Assembly (NCBI RefSeq): GCF_003852535.1
Contig: NZ_QAJP01000007.1
Location: forward strand, 1-64,000
Length of the DNA stretch: 64,000 bases
Direction: 5' to 3'
DNA from: Herminiimonas sp. KBW02
GTDB lineage: Bacteria > Pseudomonadota > Gammaproteobacteria > Burkholderiales > Burkholderiaceae_D
Part shown: piece by piece, positions 36,880 through 45,617 of the stretch
How positions within the stretch are numbered: the stretch's first letter is position 1
Layout of the letters: the number at the start of each line of letters is the position of its first letter
Program-made: the position numbers and the translations under genes
The notes under the pieces: generated by a model
Told to the model about the DNA's origin: nothing
Databases searched by the model: none
Seen by the model: only the letters and a program-made list of their open reading frames with translations

Positions 36880-38670
36880 ATGAGTTACGTTGCCCCCTTG
36901 AAAGACATGTTGTTCGTGATGAACGAACTGGCTGACCTGGCCGCGATCAATGCCTTGCCCGGTTGTGAAGATGCGACGCCGGAAACGGTGGAAGCGGTGC
37001 TGGAAGAAAATGCACGCTTTTGCGGTGAAGTGATTGCGCCGTTGAACCAGGCTGGTGACCGGCATCCGAGTGAATGGAAAGACGGCAAGGTGACGACCAC
37101 GCCTGGCTTCAAGGAAGCGTTCAAGTCGTATGCTGCTGCCGGTTGGCAGGGCGTCCAGCATCCGGCTGAATTCGGCGGCCAGGGTTTGCCCAAGCTGGTG
37201 GCCACACCATGCATGGAAATGCTGAACTCGGCCAGCCTCTCGTTTGCGCTTTGTCCCTTGCTGACCGACGGTGCGATCGAAGCATTGATGACCGCAGGCT
37301 CGGATCAGCAAAAAGAAAAATTCCTCCCTAATTTCATCGCTGGCAAGTGGACCGGCACCATGAATCTGACCGAGCCGCAGGCTGGTTCCGATCTGGCACT
37401 GGTACGTTCACGTGCAGTGCCGCAAGGCGATGGCACTTATAAAATTTCCGGCACCAAGATATTCATCACCTATGGTGAACACGATATGGCGGAGAACATC
37501 ATCCACCTGGTGCTGGCACGTACGCCGGATGCACCGGAAGGGGTGAGGGGTATCTCGCTGTTCCTGGTGCCCAAGTTCCTGGTGAAGGAAGACGGGTCGC
37601 TCGGTGACCGCAATGATGCGTTTTGCGTATCCATCGAACACAAGCTCGGCATCAAGGCGAGTCCGACTGCGGTATTGCAATTCGGTGATCACGGCGGCGC
37701 GATTGGTACGCTGATCGGGCAAGAGAATCGCGGGCTGGAAACCATGTTCATCATGATGAATGCGGCGCGCTTTGCGGTCGGCATACAAGGCATCAGCGTG
37801 GCGGAGCGGGCGTATCAAAAAGCCGTCGCCTATGCGAAAGACCGTGTGCAGTCGAAAGACCTGGAAGGTTCAGCGACCGCCGTGTCCATCATCCATCAGC
37901 CGGATGTGCGGCGCATGCTGATGTCGATGCGGGCGCAGATAGAAGGAGCGCGTGCATTGGCTTATGTCGGTGCGGCTGCCTTCGATATCGCGCACCATCA
38001 TCCGGATGAAACAGTACGCAGCGCACAGCAGGCCTTCTATGAATTCCTGGTGCCGGTGATCAAAGGCTGGTCCACCGAGATGTCTATCGACGTGGCGTCC
38101 ACCGGATTACAGATCCATGGCGGCATGGGCTTCATCGAAGAAACCGGTGCGGCACAATACTATCGCGATGCACGCATCCTGACGATTTACGAAGGAACGA
38201 CGGCGATCCAGGCAAACGATCTGGTCGGCCGCAAAACCGTACGTGACGGCGGTGCAGTAGCGCGCGGCATCATTGCTGCCGTGCGTGCGACCGAAGCAGA
38301 ATTGGCCAGGGCCGCAGCGCCGGATTTGAAAGCGATAGGTGCACATCTGGCCGAGGCATCGACGGCGCTGGAAGAAGTCGTGGTGTATGTCGTAGCGAAT
38401 ATTCAATCTGATATCAAAGGTGTGTTCGCTGGTAGCGTGCCTTACCTCAAGCTAGCAGGCATCGTGCTCTGCGGCTGGCAGATGGGACGTGCCGCCCTGA
38501 TCGCGCAGGCGAAGCTGGATGCAGCTAGTGGCGATGTGAAGTTTTATCAGGCCAAGGTGGCGACTGCACGCTTCTTTGCTGATTACTTCCTGTCGCAGGC
38601 GGGTGCCTATCGCAGTGCCATCGTCAGCGGCAGTGCCGGTGTGCTGGCGCTGGATGAAGCGCAGTTCTGA
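36880..38670 (+). CDS. Acyl-CoA dehydrogenase, large (about 600 residue) type
   Basis: A FAD-dependent dehydrogenase of 596 residues, longer than the 380-residue classical type because of a C-terminal extension found in the AidB/DmdC-like branch (for example 3-methylmercaptopropionyl-CoA dehydrogenase). Visible are MNLTEPQAGSDLALVRSRA, GTKIFITYGEHDM and YRDARILTIYEGTTAIQANDL, whose Glu is the catalytic base position. An AGGAG ribosome site precedes the ATG. Its substrate is unknown, but the electrons should go to EtfAB, encoded just upstream. Confidence 0.9.
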   Translation: MSYVAPLKDMLFVMNELADLAAINALPGCEDATPETVEAVLEENARFCGEVIAPLNQAGDRHPSEWKDGKVTTTPGFKEAFKSYAAAGWQGVQHPAEFGGQGLPKLVATPCMEMLNSASLSFALCPLLTDGAIEALMTAGSDQQKEKFLPNFIAGKWTGTMNLTEPQAGSDLALVRSRAVPQGDGTYKISGTKIFITYGEHDMAENIIHLVLARTPDAPEGVRGISLFLVPKFLVKEDGSLGDRNDAFCVSIEHKLGIKASPTAVLQFGDHGGAIGTLIGQENRGLETMFIMMNAARFAVGIQGISVAERAYQKAVAYAKDRVQSKDLEGSATAVSIIHQPDVRRMLMSMRAQIEGARALAYVGAAAFDIAHHHPDETVRSAQQAFYEFLVPVIKGWSTEMSIDVASTGLQIHGGMGFIEETGAAQYYRDARILTIYEGTTAIQANDLVGRKTVRDGGAVARGIIAAVRATEAELARAAAPDLKAIGAHLAEASTALEEVVVYVVANIQSDIKGVFAGSVPYLKLAGIVLCGWQMGRAALIAQAKLDAASGDVKFYQAKVATARFFADYFLSQAGAYRSAIVSGSAGVLALDEAQF

Positions 38671-38686
38671 GTTTATGTAGTCCGGT

Positions 38687-39073
38687 TCAGCGCAAGCGTC
38701 CTATATAGCCGCGATCAACCGGATCACCGGTTTCTGGCGCGGCGGGCGCCGGGCCAGGTGCCGCCGCAGCCGCTACCGGTGCCGCGGCGGGTTCCTGCAG
38801 GCGCGTCAACAAGGGTTGGCGCGGTTCGGTGCGTACGAACAAGCCTTCTGCGCCGAAGAATACTTCCTGCAATTTCTGTCCCAGTTCCTGCACTTCTTCA
38901 CTGGTGGAGAGCGAAGCCATTTTCAGAAGATAGCGGCAGTAAGCCGGATCGATACGCATGTATTCAATATCGATTATGCGGCCGCTTTGCCGTCGCAAAT
39001 TCACGTGCAGCCTGCCCATCAACGCAAAGGCGTGGGTTTCCAGTGCGGCACGTGAGTGGTGTTCTTCCGTCAT
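38687..39073 (-). CDS. Small protein translationally coupled to the ammonium transporter
   Basis: A 128-residue protein of unknown family. Residues 1-80 are charged and likely folded (HVNLRRQSGRIIDIEYMRID near 23-42), while the C-terminal third is a linker rich in Ala and Pro that ends DRGYIGRLR. The start ATG overlaps the amt stop by four bases (ATGA), so it is translated with amt. GlnK normally accompanies amt, but this is not PII-like. The frame opens to 39514, which is a shadow inside amt. Confidence 0.7.
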   Translation of the reverse strand: MTEEHHSRAALETHAFALMGRLHVNLRRQSGRIIDIEYMRIDPAYCRYLLKMASLSTSEEVQELGQKLQEVFFGAEGLFVRTEPRQPLLTRLQEPAAAPVAAAAAPGPAPAAPETGDPVDRGYIGRLR

Positions 39074-40527
39074 AGTACGTGCTCGCCGTGTTGTTCCAGA
39101 TCCAGTCCTTCGATCTCCGCTTCCGGTGTGACGCGCAAGCCGACCAGCGCACTGACGATACCGAGGATGATGGCGGTCATGACGGCCGAGTAGACGACAG
39201 TGACAATCACACCGAAGGCTTGATTGCCGAAGCTGCTGCTTGCGCCGCCTATGCTTTCGACTGCGAACACACCCGTCAACAACGCGCCGACTATGCCGCC
39301 GACGGCGTGGACGCCGAACACATCCAGCGAGTCGTCGTAACCAAGTCTGGATTTGAGTGTGGTCGCGCCCCAGTAGCAGGCGAGGCCGGCGGCTGCGCCG
39401 ATGACCAGAGCACCGCTGACGCCGACAAAGCCGGAGGCTGGTGTGATCGCCACCAGGCCGGACACAGCGCCGGAGACCAGGCCCAGGACCGAGGGTTTGC
39501 CGCGACGCAGCCATTCAATAATCATCCACGACAGCGCACCGACTGCTGTCGCGATTTGTGTCGCCAGCATCGCCATACCGGCGCGGCCGTCGGCTGCAAC
39601 CGCAGAGCCTGCATTGAAACCGAACCAGCCGACCCACAGCATGCAGGCGCCGATTACGGTCAGTACCAGATTGTGCGGCGGCATCGGTTCCTTGCCGAAG
39701 CCCAGGCGCGGTCCGATGATGATGGCGGCGACCAGGCCGGAGATGCCGGCATTGATGTGAACCACGGTACCGCCAGCGAAATCGAGTACGCCGCGTGTCG
39801 CCAGCCAGCCGCCCGGTTCCCATACCCAGTGTGCGACTGGTGCATAGACAAAGATGGACCATAGCGTGATGAAGATCAGCAATGCGGAGAATTTCATGCG
39901 TTCAGCGAATGCGCCGGTAATCAGCGCCGGTGTGATGATGGCAAAGGTCATCTGAAACATGATGAAGACGCTTTCAGGTATCGTCGGCGCGATTTCACTG
40001 ACGCTGAGCTTGCCAGTCTCCTTGACGAATTCCATACCGCTGAGCAGTACCCGGTCCAGTCCTCCTATATAGGGTGAGCCCGGCGTAAAGGCGAGGCTGT
40101 AGCCGATGACGACCCAGATCACGGTGACCAGGCAGGTGACGGCGAAGCTGTGCGCCATCGTCGCCAGTACATTCTTCTTGCGCACCATGCCGGCATAGAA
40201 CAAGGCCAGGCCGGGGATGGTCATGAATAACACCAGCGCTGTTGACGCCAGTAACCAGGCGGTATCGCCTGCGCTGATCTTGCTGGCATCGACTACCGTA
40301 GGTTTGGTCAGTGGCGCTTCAGTGGCCGGTTCCGGCGTTGCTGCTTCGGTCGGCTCATTAATCATCGGCATCGTCAGTGGCGCGGCCTGGGTTTCTGCGG
40401 CAGGCGTTGGACTTTCCGATGCCGGAGCTTGTGCGTATACGCTTGTAAATAAGCAGGCAGAAAAGAGGATGGTCAAAGCCATCTTGATGGATGTGGCGGA
40501 TGCGAAGGACGCAGTACGCATAATCAT
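39070..40527 (-). CDS. amt: Ammonium transporter (Amt family)
   Basis: A 485-residue inner-membrane protein that conducts ammonia/ammonium, normally as a trimer. It has an N-terminal signal sequence (MIMRTASFASATSIKMALTILFSACLFTSVYAQA), a proline- and alanine-rich spacer, then eleven helices. LDFAGGTVVHINAGISGLVAA near residue 245 is the Amt family signature with the pore His. GGGAG precedes ATG 40527, and a sigma-54-type promoter sits 57 bases upstream, in line with nitrogen-limited expression. The neighbour downstream is a small unknown gene in place of glnK. Confidence 0.94.
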   Translation of the reverse strand: MIMRTASFASATSIKMALTILFSACLFTSVYAQAPASESPTPAAETQAAPLTMPMINEPTEAATPEPATEAPLTKPTVVDASKISAGDTAWLLASTALVLFMTIPGLALFYAGMVRKKNVLATMAHSFAVTCLVTVIWVVIGYSLAFTPGSPYIGGLDRVLLSGMEFVKETGKLSVSEIAPTIPESVFIMFQMTFAIITPALITGAFAERMKFSALLIFITLWSIFVYAPVAHWVWEPGGWLATRGVLDFAGGTVVHINAGISGLVAAIIIGPRLGFGKEPMPPHNLVLTVIGACMLWVGWFGFNAGSAVAADGRAGMAMLATQIATAVGALSWMIIEWLRRGKPSVLGLVSGAVSGLVAITPASGFVGVSGALVIGAAAGLACYWGATTLKSRLGYDDSLDVFGVHAVGGIVGALLTGVFAVESIGGASSSFGNQAFGVIVTVVYSAVMTAIILGIVSALVGLRVTPEAEIEGLDLEQHGEHVL

Positions 40528-40583
40528 GAAACTCCCTGAGGACTGATTGAGCCATGTGGCGATGCCACGGCAAGTTTCACAAA

Positions 40584-40599
40584 AGCACTATGTGTGCCA
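40584..40599 (-). promoter_or_regulatory. Sigma-54-type promoter of amt
   Basis: Read on the minus strand, TGGCACACATAGTGCT has GG and GC twelve bases apart, as in the consensus TGGCAC-N5-TTGCW; TGGCAC and TGC match exactly. The -12 GC lies about 58 bases before the amt ATG. It fits nitrogen-regulated expression through RpoN and an NtrC-type activator, which is inference. Confidence 0.65.
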
Positions 40600-40636
40600 T
40601 GCGAATTTTCAGTTTGGGGGGAGGGAAAAGCGGGCA

Positions 40637-40670
40637 GTCAGTGCGGCTGATAGCCGCTATGCGCACTGAC
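40637..40670. repeat. Inverted repeat upstream of amt promoter
   Basis: GTCAGTGCG (40637-40645) faces CGCACTGAC (40662-40670), and inside lies GCGGC-TGATA-GCCGC. On the minus strand the outer arm is followed by TGCCCGCTTTTCCC, so it could end the TM2 gene transcript, or it could be an activator site for the sigma-54 promoter. Confidence 0.5.
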
Positions 40671-40689
40671 GCAGGTCATGCCGAGAGTG

Positions 40690-40718
40690 GTTTGCACTGC
40701 GCTGGGGCGCTTGCAAAC
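40690..40718. repeat. Second inverted repeat upstream of amt
   Basis: GTTTGCA (40690-40696) faces TGCAAAC (40712-40718) with a 15-base spacer. It lies about 100 bases upstream of the sigma-54 promoter, the distance at which enhancer sites for NtrC-type activators are found; TGCAC inside the left arm resembles half an NtrC site. It is 15 bases beyond the TM2 stop. Confidence 0.4.
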
Positions 40719-40732
40719 AGGCGGGATGAAGT

Positions 40733-41083
40733 TCAGCCGAAAGCGCCGCCGGTCAGGTACAGATCGAAACCGCGGGCGATGGTCGCGATCAGGGCAGTGG
40801 AGCCGAGTGCAAAGGTCAGTACCACCAGTACGATGACGCCCCAGCCGGAGTTGGAAGTCTGACCGGAATGCACATTGTGTTGCGCATCCCATTTCTCATC
40901 GGGGGTCAGGCCGATGACCAGTGCGCCGATAAAACCGGCAAATATTGATAGCGGCGGGAAGGCGAGATGCGCCCAGGCCCAGAAATCCTTCTTGCCGTAC
41001 AAATAAAAGCGATGCAGGCCGAGCCAGCCGAATAATGCGGCCAACAGGGTGCTGAGGGTTTTGTTTTTGTGAGAATTTGGCAT
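40733..41083 (-). CDS. TM2-domain membrane protein
   Basis: A 116-residue protein of the TM2 family: LLAALFGWLGLHRFYLYGKKDFWAWAHL is the paired-helix motif with the conserved Asp/Arg/Phe loop, and a third hydrophobic helix follows (GVIVLVVLTFALGSTALIATIARG). Function unknown in bacteria. It is the first leftward gene beyond the rpsP promoter region and precedes amt by 205 bases. Confidence 0.82.
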   Translation of the reverse strand: MPNSHKNKTLSTLLAALFGWLGLHRFYLYGKKDFWAWAHLAFPPLSIFAGFIGALVIGLTPDEKWDAQHNVHSGQTSNSGWGVIVLVVLTFALGSTALIATIARGFDLYLTGGAFG

Positions 41084-41399
41084 ATTCCTGCTATTTTTTC
41101 GGTGGAAAAGCTGGTTTTTATATAAAAAACCGCTTTTTTGATTAAAAAACGTGTGAAAATGCGTGCAAACTCCGGTTTTTAATCAAAATTAAATCAAATA
41201 CCATCTGTCTGGCCCGGTTTTTACCTATTGTACGGGCAGATGGACAACGCGCCGCAAAAGCTTTTCCATAGTGGAATAGTCTGATTGCCCGATTTGCCAC
41301 ACCGATATTGCTGATCTCAATGAATGAGGTTGCAGGTGCTGTGCTACCTGGGCTATAATTTGCGGCTTTTTCCGTGTTCAGACACTTTTTGGAAATATT
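41084..41399. other. Divergent regulatory region between TM2 and rpsP
   Basis: This 316-base gap holds no gene. Its left half is very AT-rich with A and T runs (for example TATATAAAAAACCGCTTTTTTG around 41120) and probably carries the TM2 promoter. The right end carries the rpsP promoter. Confidence 0.6.
41330..41359 (+). promoter_or_regulatory. Promoter of the rpsP operon
   Basis: TTGCAG (41330-41335) and a perfect TATAAT (41354-41359) are 18 bases apart. The -10 lies 41 bases before the rpsP ATG. This is a typical sigma-70 promoter for a ribosomal operon. Confidence 0.65.
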
Positions 41400-41651
41400 A
41401 TGGTCGTCATTCGTTTAGCTCGTGGTGGTGCAAAAAAGCGCCCATTCTTTAACATTGTTGCTACAGATTCGCGCAATCGCCGCGATGGTCGCTTCATCGA
41501 ACGCATCGGTTTTTACAATCCGGTAGCTTCAGGCGCTGAAGAAAGCGTCCGCATTGTGCAAGACCGTCTGGCCTACTGGCAAGGCGTTGGCGCACAATTG
41601 TCGCCTACCGTTGCTCGCCTGGTTAGCCAAGTTGGCAAAAAAGCCGCTTAA
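41400..41651 (+). CDS. rpsP: 30S ribosomal protein S16
   Basis: The 83-residue protein opens [40 protein letters not shown], the S16 signature. It helps assemble the 30S subunit. GGAAAT precedes the ATG. It is the first gene of the rpsP-rimM-trmD-rplS operon found in most Proteobacteria. Confidence 0.97.
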   Translation: MVVIRLARGGAKKRPFFNIVATDSRNRRDGRFIERIGFYNPVASGAEESVRIVQDRLAYWQGVGAQLSPTVARLVSQVGKKAA

Positions 41652-41654
41652 GTT

Positions 41655-42218
41655 TTGTCGAATCAAACGGCATCGGGAATGAAAGTTCCTGAGGATTTGG
41701 TGCTGGTTGGTTACATCTCCGGTGCGTATGGATTGAATGGCTGGGTAAGGGTTCGACCCTATTCGGCCGATGCGGATGCATTGTTGACTGCCAAGACATG
41801 GTGGCTGGATAAGCCAGAATTCCATGACGTGGAAATGATGCAGTCCAAGATTCATACCGGTGATGTGGTCGCAAAGTTGATGGGTGTGGCAGGGCGAGAT
41901 GCTGCGGAGGCGCTGAAAGGCGCAACCGTGCAGATTCCGCGTAGTCATTTCCCCGCGCTGTCGGATAATGAGTTCTATTGGGTCGATCTGATCGGCCTGG
42001 AAGTCGAAAATCTGCAGGGCGAACACTTGGGTCAGGTCAGTGACATGATGGACAACGGTGCGCATCCTATTTTGCGCGTTGCTGTGCCACAGTCGGCTGA
42101 AGCCGCTGATTCCAAGGCTGCGTCGCAAGAGTTGCTGATCCCGTTCGTTGAGCAGTTCGTCATCACGGTCGATCGAACAGCAAAGAAAATTACAGTGGAC
42201 TGGGGACTGGATTACTAG
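41655..42218 (+). CDS. rimM: 16S rRNA processing protein RimM
   Basis: RimM helps 30S maturation by binding S19 and the head of the subunit. VGYISGAYGLNGWVRVRPYSA at the N-terminus and FYWVDLIGLEVENLQGEHLG in the PRC-barrel half mark the two domains. The length of 187 residues is normal. The start is uncertain: a TTG at 41655 three bases after the rpsP stop is used here, and ATG 41679 (MKVPEDLVLVGY) is the alternative; neither has a good ribosome site. Confidence 0.92.
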   Translation: MSNQTASGMKVPEDLVLVGYISGAYGLNGWVRVRPYSADADALLTAKTWWLDKPEFHDVEMMQSKIHTGDVVAKLMGVAGRDAAEALKGATVQIPRSHFPALSDNEFYWVDLIGLEVENLQGEHLGQVSDMMDNGAHPILRVAVPQSAEAADSKAASQELLIPFVEQFVITVDRTAKKITVDWGLDY

Positions 42219-42240
42219 TCCGTACTAAGGAGTGTGCGAG

Positions 42241-42990
42241 ATGCAATTTGATGTCGTCACACTGTTCCCTGAAATGTTCACAGCAATAACGCAGTCGGGT
42301 ATTACGCGACGCGCGTTTGAGCAAAAGAAATGTGCATTGTCTTTGTGGAATCCGCGCGATTTCACCAGCGATAAGCATCGTACCGTCGATGATCGTCCCT
42401 ATGGTGGCGGTCCGGGCATGGTGATGATGGTTAAGCCGCTGGAGGCGGCCGTACAGGCAGCCAAGGCAAGGCAGACAGAACAAGGTTTGGTTGCACCACG
42501 CGTTGTGTATTTGTCGCCGCAAGGCAAGGCATTGACTCATGAACGCGTGATGCAACTGACGACAGAGCCGGGTCTGGTTTTGTTGTGCGGACGTTATGAA
42601 GCAGTAGACCAGCGCTTTCTGGATAGCTGCGTCGATGAAGAAATCAGCCTCGGCGATTTCGTCCTGTCAGGCGGTGAAATTCCGGCGATGGCATTGATGG
42701 ATGCGGTGATCCGGCAGTTGCCCGGGGTTTTGCACGATGATGCATCGGCAGTTGAAGACAGCTTTGTGAATGGCTTGCTCGATTGTCCGCATTACACGCG
42801 ACCGGAAGTCTACGAAGGCGCCGCGGTACCGGCAGTATTGATGGGTGGCCATCATGTCGAGATCGAAAAATGGCGCCGCGAACGTGCGCTGGAAGCGACC
42901 GCAAGGAAGCGACCGGACCTGATCGTCAAGGCACGTGAAGCAGGATTGCTGACCCGCGTCGATGAAAAGTTTTTGAGCAGTTTGTTGTAA
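42241..42990 (+). CDS. trmD: tRNA (guanine-N1)-methyltransferase
   Basis: TrmD methylates G37 of tRNAs that read CNN codons. It forms a SPOUT trefoil-knot dimer. The 249 residues start [13 protein letters not shown] and include the SAM-binding knot region [33 protein letters not shown]. The frame opens at GTG 42232, but AAGGAG at 42226-42231 sets ATG 42241 as the start. It follows rimM by 22 bases. Confidence 0.96.
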   Translation: MQFDVVTLFPEMFTAITQSGITRRAFEQKKCALSLWNPRDFTSDKHRTVDDRPYGGGPGMVMMVKPLEAAVQAAKARQTEQGLVAPRVVYLSPQGKALTHERVMQLTTEPGLVLLCGRYEAVDQRFLDSCVDEEISLGDFVLSGGEIPAMALMDAVIRQLPGVLHDDASAVEDSFVNGLLDCPHYTRPEVYEGAAVPAVLMGGHHVEIEKWRRERALEATARKRPDLIVKAREAGLLTRVDEKFLSSLL

Positions 42991-43103
42991 AGCAGTATGT
43001 TGTATCGAGCGGGGTGCGGTAACAGCCCTGCAATGTGTAACCCCATCCTCTACCGGGCAAATATATACGTGGCGCCGGCACGATGGTTTTTGGAGTAATA
43101 AAA

Positions 43104-43487
43104 ATGGATCTGATCCAAACATTAGAGCAAGAAGAAATTGCTCGCCTGGCAAAAAACATCCCTGATTTCGCTCCTGGCGATACAGTGGTCGTCAACGTCA
43201 ACGTAGTTGAAGGCACACGTAAACGTGCTCAGGCTTACGAAGGTGTTGTTATCTCCCGTCGTAACCGTGGCCTGAACTCGAACTTCATCGTTCGTAAAAT
43301 CTCGTCCGGTGAAGGCGTCGAACGTACGTTCCAGCTGTATTCCCCGCTGATCGCATCGATCGAAGTCAAACGTCGCGGTGATGTTCGTCGTGCAAAACTG
43401 TACTACTTGCGCGAACGTTCGGGCAAATCGGCACGTATCAAAGAAAAACTGCCACAACGTCGCGCTGCAGCAAAAGCGGCGGAGTAA
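43104..43487 (+). CDS. rplS: 50S ribosomal protein L19
   Basis: The 127-residue protein has the L19 pattern: [46 protein letters not shown] and [31 protein letters not shown] lies seven bases ahead of ATG 43104; the frame extension to 43083 is not used. It ends the rpsP operon, closed by the terminator at 43531. Confidence 0.97.
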   Translation: MDLIQTLEQEEIARLAKNIPDFAPGDTVVVNVNVVEGTRKRAQAYEGVVISRRNRGLNSNFIVRKISSGEGVERTFQLYSPLIASIEVKRRGDVRRAKLYYLRERSGKSARIKEKLPQRRAAAKAAE

Positions 43488-43530
43488 TTGCCAATATCGG
43501 ATACGTCCGGGCAATACTTGCGGTAGCAAC

Positions 43531-43558
43531 AAAAAAGACACCTTCGGGTGTCTTTTTT
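43531..43558 (+). terminator. Terminator after rplS
   Basis: AAAAAAGACACC, loop TTCG, GGTGTCTTTTTT: a perfect 12-bp stem with a UUCG tetraloop and a T tail. The A and T runs make it bidirectional. It ends the rpsP-rplS operon. Confidence 0.92.
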
Positions 43559-43743
43559 GTTTTCCGGGAGCATTTTTTGATTGTTAAATCTGGTGCTGAA
43601 GCGATGACAGGTTTAACATCAGTTAATCCGATGCAAGTCCAGACTTGCGTCTTGCTTCAGGCACAGGCCGTTTGCTTATCGCTGTCAGCAGCACGCGCTT
43701 CGCGCGAAGCAACATATAGATTACTTTGTACTAGGAAGTTGAA

Positions 43744-44412
43744 TTGGCCAGACTGCATTTTGATCCCGAATTATTGCCAGTAGATTCGCTCGGCGGCGAA
43801 GAGGCCGTCGCTCCTGACCGTTTGCGGGATGAGGCATTACGCGCGCGGTTTTCCAATCCGCCGCCGTGGTCGCCGGAAATTACGGTAGAGCGGCTGGTGC
43901 GCCCGATGAGCGGTCCCCTGACCGAGGCCGCAGTCTTGTTGCCTATCGTGCTGCGCGAAGAGAACGGCCCAACCATCCTGTTCACCCAGCGTGCCGCGCA
44001 CCTGAATGACCACGCCGGACAGATCAGCTTTCCCGGCGGTCGTATGGAAAGCTATGACGAGTCACCGATAGCGACAGCTTTGCGTGAAACCGAAGAGGAA
44101 GTTGGTATTAGCCGCAGCCACATCGACGTCATCGGCACTTTGCCCGAATACCATACCGGTACTGGCTTCCGCGTCACTCCGGTGGTCGGCATCGTCAAGC
44201 CGCCGTTCGAAGTAAAGGCAGATCCGTTTGAGGTGGCCGAGGTGTTCGAGGTGCCGCTGGCGTTCCTGATGGATGGCATGCACCATCAGCGTCGTACCGC
44301 AGAATTCGTGACCGGGAATCGCACCTTTTATGTGATGCCGTATGAGCGCTTCTTCATCTGGGGCGCTACCGCCGGCATGTTACGCAATCTATTTCATTTC
44401 CTCCGAGCGTAA
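43744..44412 (+). CDS. CoA pyrophosphatase-type Nudix hydrolase
   Basis: A 222-residue Nudix protein. The Nudix box GGRMESYDESPIATALRETEEEVGIS (about residues 98-123) fits the consensus with all metal-binding Glu residues. The preceding LTQRAAHLNDHAGQISFPGG is the extra motif of the CoA/acyl-CoA pyrophosphatase group (NudL, YeaB). It should split CoA to 4'-phosphopantetheine and 3',5'-ADP. The start is a TTG at 43744 with AGGAAG upstream; no ATG fits. A 10-bp stem-loop overlaps its stop codon. Confidence 0.88.
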   Translation: MARLHFDPELLPVDSLGGEEAVAPDRLRDEALRARFSNPPPWSPEITVERLVRPMSGPLTEAAVLLPIVLREENGPTILFTQRAAHLNDHAGQISFPGGRMESYDESPIATALRETEEEVGISRSHIDVIGTLPEYHTGTGFRVTPVVGIVKPPFEVKADPFEVAEVFEVPLAFLMDGMHHQRRTAEFVTGNRTFYVMPYERFFIWGATAGMLRNLFHFLRA

Positions 44413-44427
44413 GTCGTTTACGCTCGG
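44403..44427 (+). repeat. Stem-loop overlapping the Nudix gene stop codon
   Basis: CCGAGCGTAA (44403-44412) pairs with TTACGCTCGG (44418-44427) around GTCGT, a perfect 10-bp stem whose last three 5' bases are the TAA stop. No T run follows, so it may be an RNA-stability hairpin and not a terminator. Confidence 0.6.
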
Positions 44428-44532
44428 CCATTACCGACTTTGACTGTAACGCGGATTATTATGTTTCGCTTTATTTGATTCTCGCGAATTGCTGCGTTAT
44501 CGTATGGGTTGACTGACTATTAAGGCGCTTTA

Positions 44533-45489
44533 ATGACATTTTTCTCCATCTTCTTTGCGCTATTGATCGAGCAATTAAAACCGTTGCGGGCCGATAATCC
44601 GGTCTACGCCGGGGCGCGAGCACTGGCTGCCAAGCTGGAAGGGTCGTTTAACGCTGGTCAGGCACATCATGGACGTCTTGCCTGGGCTTTGATGATAGGT
44701 GCGTTCTGCATACCGGTGGCGTTGTTATATTGGATCAGTGTCAAACTCGGTCCGCTGGCGGCATTGATCGTGAATGTAGGTGTAGTTTATCTGACACTGG
44801 GTTTCCGTCATTACAGCCATTACTTCACTTCTATCCAGCTGGCGCTTAACAATGGCGATGAAGCAACCGCCCGTTCGCTGCTGGCTGAATGGACCAAGCG
44901 CGACACCGCTGGTATGGATGTCAGCGAAATCTCACGTATTGCGGTCGAGACCGCACTGGTGACCACGCACCGCAATGTGTTCGGTGTGTTCTTCTGGATT
45001 TTGACCCCGCTGGGCCCGGTCGGTGCCGTGATGTATCGCGTTGCAGAGTACCTGGCGCGCATCTGGAACGAGCCGAAGATGGCTGAACGCGAGGAGTTCG
45101 GTCGTTTCGCATCGAAAGCGTTTTACTGGATAGACTGGATTCCGGCTCGTCTGACAGCAGCAGCCTTTGCCGTAGTTGGCAACTTCGAGGATGCGATTTA
45201 CGCATGGCGTAATTTTGCCGGTCGCTGGCAGGACGAAGCCATCGGCATCATCTTGTCCGCAGGCGGCGGCGCGATGGGCATACGCCTGGGTGCACCGGTA
45301 GAAACCGTGGCAGAAGTGATCCCGGCTGATGCGGCGATGGTGGATTCGATCAATATCGAAACCGAAGCACCGGTGGGTGAAGAGGCCTCCAGCCGCGCAC
45401 TGCAAAGTACTGTGGGCCTGGTATGGCGTGCATTGCTGTTGTGGATGTTGCTGGTCTTGTTGTTGTCCATTGCAAAGTGGTTGGGTTAA
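44533..45489 (+). CDS. CobD/CbiB-AmpE-like membrane protein
   Basis: A 318-residue inner-membrane protein with helices at about 1-15, 55-90, 140-160 and 285-310. The opening FFSIFFALLIEQLKPL and the later RIAVETALVTTHRNVFGVFFWILTPLGPVGAVMYRVAEYLA fit the group that includes CobD/CbiB (cobalamin side-chain synthesis) and the AmpE sensor. No cobalamin gene is near. AmpE-like signalling is as likely as cobinamide synthesis, so I leave it unnamed. It ends at a strong terminator. Confidence 0.75.
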   Translation: MTFFSIFFALLIEQLKPLRADNPVYAGARALAAKLEGSFNAGQAHHGRLAWALMIGAFCIPVALLYWISVKLGPLAALIVNVGVVYLTLGFRHYSHYFTSIQLALNNGDEATARSLLAEWTKRDTAGMDVSEISRIAVETALVTTHRNVFGVFFWILTPLGPVGAVMYRVAEYLARIWNEPKMAEREEFGRFASKAFYWIDWIPARLTAAAFAVVGNFEDAIYAWRNFAGRWQDEAIGIILSAGGGAMGIRLGAPVETVAEVIPADAAMVDSINIETEAPVGEEASSRALQSTVGLVWRALLLWMLLVLLLSIAKWLG

Positions 45490-45510
45490 CAAGCGCCACA
45501 AAGATAAAAA

Positions 45511-45535
45511 GCGCGCTATGCAGCGCGTTTTTTTA
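45511..45535 (+). terminator. Terminator after the CobD/AmpE-like gene
   Basis: CGCGCT pairs with AGCGCG around ATGC and is followed by TTTTTTTAT. It lies 22 bases after the stop. Confidence 0.85.
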
Positions 45536-45617
45536 TGAATGAACACATTTTTCAGTATCAGTTGATTGTTGATCTTGATACTGGCTTTAACAAATACTGC
45601 ATAGGGAATTTTTATTG

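Noticed and set aside
38687-39514. 275-residue version of the small gene downstream of amt
   Set aside because: The first 147 codons lie inside amt in another frame; the coupled ATG at 39073 explains the true start.
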